A DNA stretch of 5,663 nt from an uncultured Alphaproteobacteria bacterium (lineage in GTDB: Bacteria; Pseudomonadota; Alphaproteobacteria; Rs-D84), in assembly GCA_937888635.1 (NCBI GenBank), contig CALARG010000045.1, positions 1-5,663 of the forward strand. The letters run 5' to 3'. Both the position numbers and the translations under genes were made by a program. Under the pieces are notes generated by a model, which saw only the letters and a list, made by a program, of their open reading frames with translations, had not been told where the DNA came from and ran no database searches. The stretch's first letter is position 1; each line of letters begins with the position of its first letter. Shown here one piece after another: positions 1-5,610 of the stretch.

Positions 1-97
1 TGGTAATGGCTCATGTAACTTCTGTACACTACGCCATTTCCAACCCGTTTATCTATACTATTATCTTTAATTTTTATCCCGTTGCAAGGGGGCGCTT
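1..97. other. Edge region with no supported gene
   Basis: This stretch lies downstream of the minus-strand RusA-like gene. I see no start codon with a ribosome binding site, no RNA gene and no convincing terminator. On the minus strand one frame stays open from about position 152 to the window edge, but it has no start codon apart from an ATG at 14-12, so it cannot be called. The region may be the beginning of another gene cut off by the window. Confidence 0.4.
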
Positions 98-667
98 TTA
101 CACCATAAATGGCAGGTTTTCCAGATTGCCTTCGGCGACACGGACATTTACATCAATCATCATAAAGATTGAATCAGGGGTGCAATTTGCGTTTTTTGCA
201 AATATGCTGGTGTCTAGTAAGTGACTGGTGTTAACGGACAGTTTAGTTATTAAATGGTCGTCGTCCAGCAGGGTGTAAATTGGTCCAATGTCGCGCGGTG
301 TATTTGAACCGATTTCGTGTTCGTTTTGTGGACAACGCAGACCGTCCATAATCGTCTTGACCCGGTTGTCAATATCACTGCGTGGAACGCCGACAATTTC
401 AGGGTGTAACATTTGAATGTCTAATTCAGCCAACAGTTTCAGGTTTGGTGTAATAATTGGATTCCAATCAATTCCGCCAACATGACGGGTGGAAATAGGG
501 CTTTTGATTGGGTTGGGAACCATATATTGGGTTAAATTATTCCATGGGCTGTGTTCAATCAGTTTTTTTAGTTGTGGATGAAACTGCATGCGTATGTCGG
601 CGATATGCTGGGCACGCTTTTTAGGATTGATTAAAATGTCACCAAAATATATCAATTTGAATTTCAT
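98..667 (-). CDS. RusA-like endodeoxyribonuclease (Holliday junction resolvase fold)
   Basis: This 189-residue protein resembles the RusA family, metal-dependent nucleases that cut Holliday junctions. The diagnostic part is residues 98-110, where the acidic motif D-x-D-N-x-x-K-x-x-x-D places D98, D100, K104 and D108 as in RusA. A second acidic cluster, D135-D137, follows and corresponds to the 'DD' before the hydrophobic strand in RusA. All expected catalytic positions are therefore present. E. coli RusA is about 120 residues; here the extra length is mostly an N-terminal extension (about residues 1-75, including an 'RMQFHPQLKKL' segment) that I recall from a group of uncharacterised bacterial RusA-like proteins. 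The ATG at 667 has GGGG at 677-674, six bases upstream. The gene diverges from gyrB. RusA genes usually sit in prophages, but no phage gene is visible here. Junction cleavage is inferred from the motif; the real substrate is unknown. Confidence 0.75.
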   Translation of the reverse strand: MKFKLIYFGDILINPKKRAQHIADIRMQFHPQLKKLIEHSPWNNLTQYMVPNPIKSPISTRHVGGIDWNPIITPNLKLLAELDIQMLHPEIVGVPRSDIDNRVKTIMDGLRCPQNEHEIGSNTPRDIGPIYTLLDDDHLITKLSVNTSHLLDTSIFAKNANCTPDSIFMMIDVNVRVAEGNLENLPFMV

Positions 668-690
668 ATTTTTCCCCTTTTTCCTTGATA

Positions 691-699
691 ATTATAGCA
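691..699 (-). promoter_or_regulatory. Extended -10 promoter for the RusA-like gene
   Basis: The minus strand reads TGCTATAAT, a perfect -10 hexamer (696-691) preceded by the TG of an extended -10 element (699-698). No good -35 hexamer is seen 16-18 bases upstream, which is typical of extended -10 promoters. Transcription would begin near 684, giving a leader of about 17 nt that contains the ribosome binding site. The element directly abuts the -35 of the gyrB promoter. Confidence 0.5.
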
Positions 700-710
700 G
701 AAATTGCTAT
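694..710. promoter_or_regulatory. Inverted repeat, candidate operator between divergent promoters
   Basis: ATAGCA (694-699) and TGCTAT (705-710) form a perfect 6-bp inverted repeat with a 5-base centre. The left arm overlaps the -10 of the RusA-like gene and the right arm overlaps the -10 of gyrB. A dimeric regulator bound here would cover both promoters. It does not look like the alphaproteobacterial LexA site (GTTC-N7-GTTC). A short AT-rich dyad can arise by chance, so binding is only inferred. Confidence 0.35.
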
Positions 711-741
711 GTTTACACAGAAAAAAAGAAAGGAATTGTAT

Positions 742-3141
742 ATGGCAGTGAATAATGAATATACGGGTGACTCCATTAAAGTGTTAAAGGGGTTAGAGGC
801 TGTTAAAAAGCGTCCAGGGATGTATATCGGTGATGTGGGCGAAGGTGGCAGCGGTCTGCACCACATGATTTATGAAGTTGTTAATAATTCTATTGACGAA
901 GCGATGGCGGGTTATGCGGATACAGTATATGTTTCGCTGAATGCAGATGGGTCTGCCACAATTCGCGATAATGGGCGTGGTATGCCGTTTGATATTAATC
1001 ATGATACAGGGCGCAGTGCGTTGGAACTGATTATGTGTGAACTGCACGCGGGTGGTAAATTTGATAACGAAGGCAGTGGCGCGTACAAGGTATCAGGTGG
1101 TCTGCACGGTGTGGGTGTGTCGGTGGTGAATGCACTGTCTACATGGTTAGAGGTTAAAGTTTGGCGCGGTGATAAGGAAGCCTTTATGTCCTTTGCCGAT
1201 GGTGTGCCAACATGCGATTTGAAAATAAGTGAAAATAAGTCGGGGCATGAACATGGGACCGAGGTGACTTTCCTGCCGTCACCAGAAACATTTACAGGTA
1301 CAGAATTTAGTTTTGATACCATGGAGACATGGTTGCGTGAACAGTCTTATTTGAATGCAAATGTGAAAATTATCCTGCAAGATTTCCGCGGGGGCGAGGT
1401 TAAAGAACGCGAATTTCACAGTGTTGATGGGTTAAAGGGATTTGCAACTTATTTAGATAAGTCCAAGGAATTACTGAATAAAGACCCAATTCAGATGATT
1501 AAACAATTGGACGATACATATATTGAAATTGTTCTGCAGTGGACGACGGCGTATACGGAAACATCGTTGTGCTTTACAAATAATATTCCAAACCGTGATG
1601 GTGGAACGCACCTGGCGGGATTTCGTGCAGGATTGACACGCGCGATTAATAAATACATTGCGGAAAAGGGGACAAAGAAAGACATCAATCTGTCGGGTGA
1701 AGACTTCCGCGAAGGACTGACCAGTATTGTTAGTGTTAAAATCCCGGATCCAAAGTTTGGGTCACAGACCAAAGATAAATTGGTATCAAGTGAGGTTCGC
1801 CCAATTGTTGAAAGTACTGTATCAGAATTGTTGTATGAATTCTTGGATGAAAATCCACAGATTGCAAAAACAATTGTTGATAAGATTATTGAGGCGGCAA
1901 CTGCACGCGAGGCAGCACGCAAGGCGCGCGAATTATCCCGCAAAAAAACAGGGCCAGAGTTGGGTGGTCTGCCGGGTAAATTGGCAGGGTGTTCAGAACG
2001 CGACCCGGCAAAATGCGAACTGTTTATTGTTGAGGGGGACTCGGCGGGTGGTACCGCAAAGCAGGGGCGTGACCGTAAAACCCAGGCGATTTTGCCGCTG
2101 CGTGGTAAGATTTTGAATGTTGAACGCGTGAGATTTGATAAAATGCTGGGGTCTGATACGATTGGCGCGCTGATTACAACAATGGGTGCGGGAATTGGTA
2201 AAGATGACTTTGATATTGAAAAAATGCGTTATCACAAAGTTATTATCATGACCGACGCGGACGTTGACGGTCAGCATATTCAGACGCTGTTGATGACATT
2301 CTTTTATCGTCATATGCCCCAGGCAATTGAGCGCGGATATATTTATGTGGCAAAACCACCGCTTTATGGTGTGACACGCGGAAAACAGCAGATTTATCTG
2401 CAAAATCAGCGTGAAATGGATGACTATTTGATGGAACAGTTGGCGGTTGATGGTATGATTGAAACAGCCACAGGTGTGCAGGTGTCGGGCGCAGATTTAA
2501 AGCGACTGTTGGGATTGGTGTTGGATATGCGTAATGCCTTGCAGCCGCTGAATCATATTGTGCCATTGCGCTTTGTGGAGGCGTTGGCCCTGAATGGTGC
2601 GTTTGAAAACGAAAGTGCAGATGTTTTTGAAAATGTGCAGCGTATGTTAGACGCCCAGGAATTAGAATTTGAACGCGGGTGGAAGGTATCGGCCACAGAC
2701 GCAGGTATTGAAATTACCAGAACGCTGCGCAGTGTGCGTGAAACATATGTTTTGCCACGCGAAAAGATTAACGGACCGGAAATTCGTGCGTGGCACAGGT
2801 TGGATGGGCATGATGAACTGATTGAAACATTTAAAAATCCAACAGTTTTGCGTGTGAAGTCTAAAAATCAGAAAATCTGGGGGGCGTTAAAGTTGCTGGA
2901 AACGGCGTTTGAATATGCCAAGAATGGATTAAAGATTCAGCGATATAAGGGTTTGGGTGAAATGAATGCTGAACAGTTGTGGGAAACAACAATGGATCCA
3001 AATCATCGTTCTTTGTTCCAGGTTAAAATTGATGACGCAGCCAAGGCCGACGAAGTTGTTTCTATGTTAATGGGGGATGTGGTTGAACCGCGTCGTGACT
3101 TTATCGTAGAAAATGCGTTGGATGCGAATTTGGATGTCTGA
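742..3141 (+). CDS. gyrB: DNA gyrase subunit B
   Basis: GyrB is the ATPase subunit of DNA gyrase; with GyrA it introduces negative supercoils. The 799-residue length matches proteobacterial GyrB (E. coli 804). In order: the GHKL ATPase domain with E45 (general base) and N49 in the Mg-binding helix, DNGRGMP at 76-82, SGGLHGVG at 117-124 and HGTEVTF near 170; the transducer domain; the TOPRIM domain with EGDSAGG (E431, D433) and DADVDG (D505, D507, D509); the long proteobacterial insert (about 560-720); and the tail with RYKGLGEMN from R734. The start at 742 is chosen because homology begins there and AGGA lies seven bases upstream; longer in-frame starts (TTG 685, ATG 709) fall in the promoter. 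Oddities: N48 stands where E. coli has D45, the ATP lid (about 105-116) is about three residues longer, and the TOPRIM motif continues QHIQ rather than SHIR. None removes a catalytic residue. Confidence 0.97.
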   Translation: MAVNNEYTGDSIKVLKGLEAVKKRPGMYIGDVGEGGSGLHHMIYEVVNNSIDEAMAGYADTVYVSLNADGSATIRDNGRGMPFDINHDTGRSALELIMCELHAGGKFDNEGSGAYKVSGGLHGVGVSVVNALSTWLEVKVWRGDKEAFMSFADGVPTCDLKISENKSGHEHGTEVTFLPSPETFTGTEFSFDTMETWLREQSYLNANVKIILQDFRGGEVKEREFHSVDGLKGFATYLDKSKELLNKDPIQMIKQLDDTYIEIVLQWTTAYTETSLCFTNNIPNRDGGTHLAGFRAGLTRAINKYIAEKGTKKDINLSGEDFREGLTSIVSVKIPDPKFGSQTKDKLVSSEVRPIVESTVSELLYEFLDENPQIAKTIVDKIIEAATAREAARKARELSRKKTGPELGGLPGKLAGCSERDPAKCELFIVEGDSAGGTAKQGRDRKTQAILPLRGKILNVERVRFDKMLGSDTIGALITTMGAGIGKDDFDIEKMRYHKVIIMTDADVDGQHIQTLLMTFFYRHMPQAIERGYIYVAKPPLYGVTRGKQQIYLQNQREMDDYLMEQLAVDGMIETATGVQVSGADLKRLLGLVLDMRNALQPLNHIVPLRFVEALALNGAFENESADVFENVQRMLDAQELEFERGWKVSATDAGIEITRTLRSVRETYVLPREKINGPEIRAWHRLDGHDELIETFKNPTVLRVKSKNQKIWGALKLLETAFEYAKNGLKIQRYKGLGEMNAEQLWETTMDPNHRSLFQVKIDDAAKADEVVSMLMGDVVEPRRDFIVENALDANLDV
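1221..1240 (+). repeat. Perfect 10-bp tandem duplication inside gyrB
   Basis: The unit GAAAATAAGT occurs twice back to back. Because 10 is not a multiple of three, the two copies are read in different frames, as parts of K-I-S and E-N-K-S. It lies in the ATPase domain just before the HGTEV motif. It looks like a fixed small duplication or chance. Confidence 0.6.
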
Positions 3142-3147
3142 TTGAAT

Positions 3148-3169
3148 ATGGCGCGGTTTTCCGCGCCAT
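3148..3169 (+). terminator. GC-rich hairpin after gyrB, possible terminator
   Basis: A perfect 9-bp stem, ATGGCGCGG (3148-3156) with CCGCGCCAT (3161-3169), closes a TTTT loop six bases after the gyrB stop. It is followed by GAATTTATAT rather than a clean run of T, so it is a weak intrinsic terminator at best. It could instead protect the 3' end of the gyrB mRNA or attenuate read-through into the next genes, for which I see no strong promoter of their own. Confidence 0.5.
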
Positions 3170-3191
3170 GAATTTATATGTGGGGATGATT

Positions 3192-3491
3192 ATGTTTGAA
3201 TTGCCAAAAATTATTAAACGTGGGCCAAGTCAAAAAGATAAATTAATCGCAGAAAAGCAGGCCTTGGAAAAAGAAATCCAGGAATTGATGGAGCATGGCG
3301 GGGTCAGTGAAAAGCAAATATGGCATAAAAAAGCACGGATACAGGCGATTGATAAAGAGATAAAGGCGTTAGAGACTAAGGGCTTTAATGCTGGCACTGA
3401 TAGGCTGAATTCTGCGATGAATTCGCAAAATGGACAAAACTTTAGTCCAGAACAGATAGCGGCGGCCATGGGGCGGGGCTTGAATGATTGA
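3192..3491 (+). CDS. Small coiled-coil protein of unknown function
   Basis: I do not recognise this 99-residue protein. It has no signal peptide or membrane segment, so it is probably cytoplasmic. After a basic start (K6, K9, R10) come two charged helices rich in E, K and A, at about 13-35 and 39-63, separated by a HGGVS turn, suggesting an antiparallel helical hairpin or coiled coil. The tail is Gly/Asn/Ser-rich and ends with a short helix 'SPEQIAAAMGRGL'. The start at 3192 is preferred because GGGGA (3182-3186) lies five bases upstream; the in-frame ATG at 3168 overlaps the hairpin after gyrB and lacks such a site. Its last 8 bases overlap the start of the HhH-GPD gene, so the two are probably translated together. 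Helical partner or adaptor proteins can look like this, but no function can be assigned. Confidence 0.7.
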   Translation: MFELPKIIKRGPSQKDKLIAEKQALEKEIQELMEHGGVSEKQIWHKKARIQAIDKEIKALETKGFNAGTDRLNSAMNSQNGQNFSPEQIAAAMGRGLND

Positions 3492-4158
3492 TTTTTCGCG
3501 TGATTGGTTTTTTGATTTAGATGCGCGACTGCGTGGGGCGGGGTTGGACAGTGATGTACAATCTTTTGATGAAATTTTACAAAACCTGCGCGCACGAAAA
3601 ATATATGATGCAGATGCCTTGGCGGGGCATTGTATATATGTGATTTTGGCGGGTGGGTTTTCCCAGGTGACGGCCAAGAAAATTTATCAAAAAATTATGG
3701 AATCTTTGCGCGAATTTGGTGCAGATTACAATCGGTTAATTGAATTGTTTAATAATAAAAATAAAGTTAGTGCAATTTGCAAAATTTGGGAAAATCGTGC
3801 AGAAATTTGCAATATGTATTACACTTTGAAATCATTAGATGACAGGTTGGCGTATCTGCAAAAATTGCCACATATCGGTAAAATTACTGCAAATCATTTG
3901 GCACGAAATCTGGGCGAAGATGTTGTGAAATATGATATCTGGATTCAGCGACTGGGGTGTGCCTTTGTTGGGAAAAAATTGCCGATTGATAATGCTAAAT
4001 TATCACCGGATGTAAAATGTGCATGTGATGATATGTTTGCGCATTTGGCAGCACAAACCGGATTGCCCCGTGGGTATATAGATGTGGTTCTGTGGAAATC
4101 TTGTCAGGTAAAATTAATTTCTATGGACGATTACTTGCACAAACCACCGGTCATGTAG
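3484..4158 (+). CDS. HhH-GPD superfamily DNA glycosylase-like protein
   Basis: This 224-residue, mostly helical protein carries the helix-hairpin-helix of base-excision glycosylases (EndoIII/MutY/OGG1/AlkA superfamily). The hairpin is at about 128-143, 'LPHIGKITANHLARNLG', and the candidate catalytic aspartate D151 follows in 'VKYDIWIQRLG', the usual spacing. In EndoIII and OGG1 the catalytic lysine is the seventh residue from the LP of LPGVG-x-K; here that place is I134 and the lysine is one position earlier (K133), so a monofunctional glycosylase is more likely than a bifunctional lyase. No four-cysteine iron-sulphur loop as in EndoIII is seen; the cysteines (50, 99, 109, 159, 179, 181, 207) are scattered. 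The start at 3484 overlaps the upstream gene by 8 bp and has GGGG at 3475-3478. Lying just before ung, it fits a base-excision role. The substrate is unknown, and it could be a non-catalytic DNA-binding relative. Confidence 0.7.
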   Translation: MIDFSRDWFFDLDARLRGAGLDSDVQSFDEILQNLRARKIYDADALAGHCIYVILAGGFSQVTAKKIYQKIMESLREFGADYNRLIELFNNKNKVSAICKIWENRAEICNMYYTLKSLDDRLAYLQKLPHIGKITANHLARNLGEDVVKYDIWIQRLGCAFVGKKLPIDNAKLSPDVKCACDDMFAHLAAQTGLPRGYIDVVLWKSCQVKLISMDDYLHKPPVM

Positions 4159-4197
4159 CGAGTAGTACACTCCCTTTGGTTTGTGCTGCGTACTCGC
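4137..4197 (+). repeat. Two crossing inverted repeats upstream of ung
   Basis: Stem A pairs GCACAAACC (4137-4145) with GGTTTGTGC (4178-4186), nine perfect base pairs. Stem B pairs GCGAGTA (4158-4164) with TACTCGC (4191-4197), seven perfect base pairs. The 5' arm of B lies inside the loop of A and its 3' arm lies beyond A, so the stems cross: they must form a pseudoknot or exclude each other. Stem A begins inside the last codons of the HhH-GPD gene, so a ribosome finishing that gene would disrupt it. No T-run follows stem B, so this is not a standard terminator. Confidence 0.45.
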
Positions 4198-4209
4198 CTC
4201 ATATAAATT
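4181..4209 (+). promoter_or_regulatory. Weak candidate promoter for ung
   Basis: TTGTGC (4181-4186) and TAAATT (4204-4209) are 17 bp apart; an overlapping TATAAA (4202-4207) has 15-bp spacing. Transcription would begin near 4216, leaving a 25-nt leader with GAGGT (4226-4230) ten bases before the ATG. The match is modest, and ung may instead be read from upstream. Confidence 0.25.
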
Positions 4210-4240
4210 AATTTTGAAGTTGGTTGAGGTTGATAAAGTT

Positions 4241-4903
4241 ATGAATGTGAAAATTGAACAATCTTGGAAGAATGCCCTGGGGGCAGAATTTGACAAGGAT
4301 TATTTTGTTAGGCTGACTGATTTTGTGCGTGGGGAATATTTGTCGGGGAAAACGATTTATCCTGCGCCACAAAATATCTTTAATGCGTTTAATTTGTGTC
4401 CGTTGGATAAGGTCAAGGTTGTGATTATTGGCCAAGACCCATATCATGAACCCGGCCAGGCACACGGGCTGTGTTTTTCTGTTTTGCCGCCAACACCAAT
4501 TCCGCCGTCGTTGGTAAATATTTATAAAGAAATTGAATCTGACCTGGGGCGGAAATCTGTCACAAATGGTGATTTGACACACTGGGCAAACCAGGGGGTG
4601 TTGTTGCTGAATTCAACACTGACGGTGCGGGCACATGCGGCGGCATCGCATGCCGGGCGTGGATGGGAAGAATTTACAGACAGTGTTATTCGTGTGGTAA
4701 GTATGCGCGAAAATATTGTCTATATGTTGTGGGGATCGTATGCCCAGAAGAAAGCCGCGTTTGTGAATACTGATAAAAACCTGGTGCTGCGCAGTGTGCA
4801 TCCGTCACCGCTATCGGCGTATAGGGGATTCTTTGGTTCCAGACATTTTAGCCAGGCGAATGAATACCTGGTCAGGTGTGGTAAAACGCCGATTGAATGG
4901 TAA
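4241..4903 (+). CDS. ung: Uracil-DNA glycosylase, family 1
   Basis: Ung removes uracil from DNA, arising from cytosine deamination or dUMP incorporation, and starts base-excision repair in the cytoplasm. The 220-residue length is typical. The water-activating motif GQDPYH is at 64-69 with catalytic D66, followed by GQAHGLCFSV (72-81). The uracil-binding asparagine is N124 in 'GVLLLNSTLTV', and the leucine-loop motif 'HPSPLSAYRGFFGSRHF' starts at catalytic H187. All family-1 residues are present, so the enzyme should be active. The ATG at 4241 is preferred over the upstream in-frame TTG at 4181 because homology begins with 'IEQSWKNAL' and GAGGT (4226-4230) precedes it, with slightly long spacing. 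It follows a second glycosylase-like gene in the same direction and converges on the PagL-like gene with a 7-bp gap. Confidence 0.97.
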   Translation: MNVKIEQSWKNALGAEFDKDYFVRLTDFVRGEYLSGKTIYPAPQNIFNAFNLCPLDKVKVVIIGQDPYHEPGQAHGLCFSVLPPTPIPPSLVNIYKEIESDLGRKSVTNGDLTHWANQGVLLLNSTLTVRAHAAASHAGRGWEEFTDSVIRVVSMRENIVYMLWGSYAQKKAAFVNTDKNLVLRSVHPSPLSAYRGFFGSRHFSQANEYLVRCGKTPIEW

Positions 4904-4910
4904 GTGGCAA

Positions 4911-5471
4911 TTAAAAACTGTATGTCAGGCCCAGGCCATAAAATGCGTACGAATTGTTTTCTGGCGCAGTGTTGCCGTTGGAAAAATGCTGCATAAATAT
5001 TTCTGCCGCAGTGCAGGGGGATAATTTATAACCCGCCCCCAGTTTAAATCCAAACAGTAATTTTGAACCAATGCGTTCGTTTTGCTGGGCCTGGAATCCG
5101 GCGCCCATGCCAATAAAACTGTACCATTTGTCGCCGTGGAATGGGATTACATCACCACTTAGCATTGCGATTGGAATTGTGTATTTATCCCAGTGCCAAC
5201 CGTACTTTTTCCCATGCCCCAGTGTTTGAATAATGTTCAATGATTTTCGGGCAGGCAGTCCGAAAAATGTTGCAGGTTGGGAATACTGAATCTGCATAAT
5301 TAAAAATGGTACCCACTGGGTCGGTGGGGGCAGCAAGAATCCACTGTTTACACCATAGCCCAGGTTAAGTGATACCTGTTGCGTGTATCCGTCAAAAAAC
5401 GGATTGGATTCCGATGCGTATGTTGGTGCGACAAGAAAAACTGATAAAAAAGCGTAAATAAATTTTTTCAT
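4911..5471 (-). CDS. PagL-like outer-membrane lipid A deacylase family protein
   Basis: This 186-residue protein looks like the PagL/acyloxyacyl hydrolase family, small outer-membrane beta-barrels that remove the 3-O acyl chain of lipid A. Residues 1-19 form a signal peptide: two lysines, the hydrophobic stretch 'FIYAFLSVFLVA', and a likely cut after T-Y-A19. Alternating Gly/aromatic strands follow, ending in 'FYGLGLTYSF' with a C-terminal Phe, typical of outer-membrane barrels. The active-site motif HFSN gives H162 and S164, matching PagL H126 and S128. The third PagL residue, a Glu 14 positions after the His, is A176 here; the only nearby glutamate is E171, so the triad is altered. The start at 5471 is chosen for the signal peptide; in-frame alternatives at 5483 (ATG) and 5510 (TTG) fall within the predicted promoter. 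No ribosome binding site precedes it. The family call is fairly sure; activity is not. Confidence 0.72.
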   Translation of the reverse strand: MKKFIYAFLSVFLVAPTYASESNPFFDGYTQQVSLNLGYGVNSGFLLPPPTQWVPFLIMQIQYSQPATFFGLPARKSLNIIQTLGHGKKYGWHWDKYTIPIAMLSGDVIPFHGDKWYSFIGMGAGFQAQQNERIGSKLLFGFKLGAGYKLSPCTAAEIFMQHFSNGNTAPENNSYAFYGLGLTYSF

Positions 5472-5481
5472 AGTGACCAGC

Positions 5482-5510
5482 ATTTTATCATATTTTGGGT
5501 ACAGGGTCAA
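5482..5510 (-). promoter_or_regulatory. Sigma70-like promoter for the PagL-like gene, very short leader
   Basis: On the minus strand TTGACC (5510-5505) and TAAAAT (5487-5482) are 17 bp apart, close to consensus. The predicted start near 5475 lies only about four bases before the ATG at 5471, leaving no room for a ribosome binding site. A second -10-like TATAAT (5531-5526) has no good -35 partner and would give a leader of about 48 nt. Confidence 0.45.
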
Positions 5511-5571
5511 TAAATTTTATTAAAAATTATAATGATTGTAAATAAGAATAAAATCGTTATGTTGGTTTTTC
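5511..5571. other. AT-rich spacer between divergent PagL-like and tRNA promoters
   Basis: This stretch is almost entirely A and T and contains the A/T-only inverted repeat AATTTT (5513-5518) with AAAATT (5523-5528). It lies immediately upstream of the tRNA promoter, where stable-RNA genes often carry an UP element or nucleoid-protein sites. No ORF or RNA gene is seen in it. Confidence 0.4.
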
Positions 5572-5599
5572 TTGCATTTAAAAAAAATATTGTTATAAT
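5572..5599 (+). promoter_or_regulatory. Stable-RNA type promoter for tRNA-Met
   Basis: TTGCAT (5572-5577) is followed after 16 bp by a perfect TATAAT (5594-5599). Transcription should begin near 5606, about five bases before the mature tRNA. The bases between the -10 and the start, GCGTGGC (5600-5606), are GC-rich, the discriminator type linked to stringent control of tRNA and rRNA promoters. An AT-rich stretch upstream could act as an UP element. Confidence 0.7.
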
Positions 5600-5610
5600 G
5601 CGTGGCGTTT

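Larger units (their letters stand above)
685..713 (+). promoter_or_regulatory. Sigma70-like promoter for gyrB
   Basis: TTGATA (685-690) and TATGTT (708-713) are separated by 17 bp, the optimal sigma70 spacing. The predicted start is near 720, giving a leader of about 22 nt that carries AGGA (731-734) seven bases before the gyrB ATG. The promoter overlaps the divergent RusA-like promoter, so the two cannot easily be occupied at the same time. Confidence 0.5.

Noticed and set aside
78..92. CCC-TTGCAAC-GGG followed by an A-rich run as a terminator for the RusA-like gene
   Set aside because: Only a 3-bp stem can form around the loop, too weak for an intrinsic terminator.
1..152. Minus-strand frame open past the RusA-like stop to the window edge, offset by one base
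   Set aside because: It could suggest a frameshifted C-terminus, but the RusA-like motif is complete, the native frame ends plausibly at 98, and the alternative frame has no usable start.
6..224. 72-codon plus-strand ORF
   Set aside because: It lies mostly antisense to the RusA-like gene, has no ribosome binding site and shows no recognisable protein features.
685..741. N-terminal extension of GyrB from TTG 685 or ATG 709
   Set aside because: These positions overlap the predicted promoter, the extension does not resemble GyrB, and ATG 742 has a good ribosome binding site.
1491..1943. 150-codon minus-strand ORF inside gyrB
   Set aside because: It is an antisense shadow of gyrB with no start signal or recognisable domain.
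1993..2403. 136-codon minus-strand ORF inside gyrB
   Set aside because: It is opposite the highly conserved TOPRIM region, whose constraints explain the open frame; no independent evidence.
2400..2930. Possible intein or foreign insertion in GyrB after the TOPRIM domain
   Set aside because: The extra segment is the normal insert of proteobacterial GyrB; no splicing-junction residues or homing-endonuclease motifs are seen.
4181..4240. Longer Ung starting at TTG 4181
   Set aside because: The added residues do not match Ung, and the start would lie within the inverted-repeat region without a ribosome binding site.
4904..4940. Bidirectional terminator between ung and the PagL-like gene
   Set aside because: The gap is 7 bp, and no stable stem with a T-run was found on either strand around the two stop codons.
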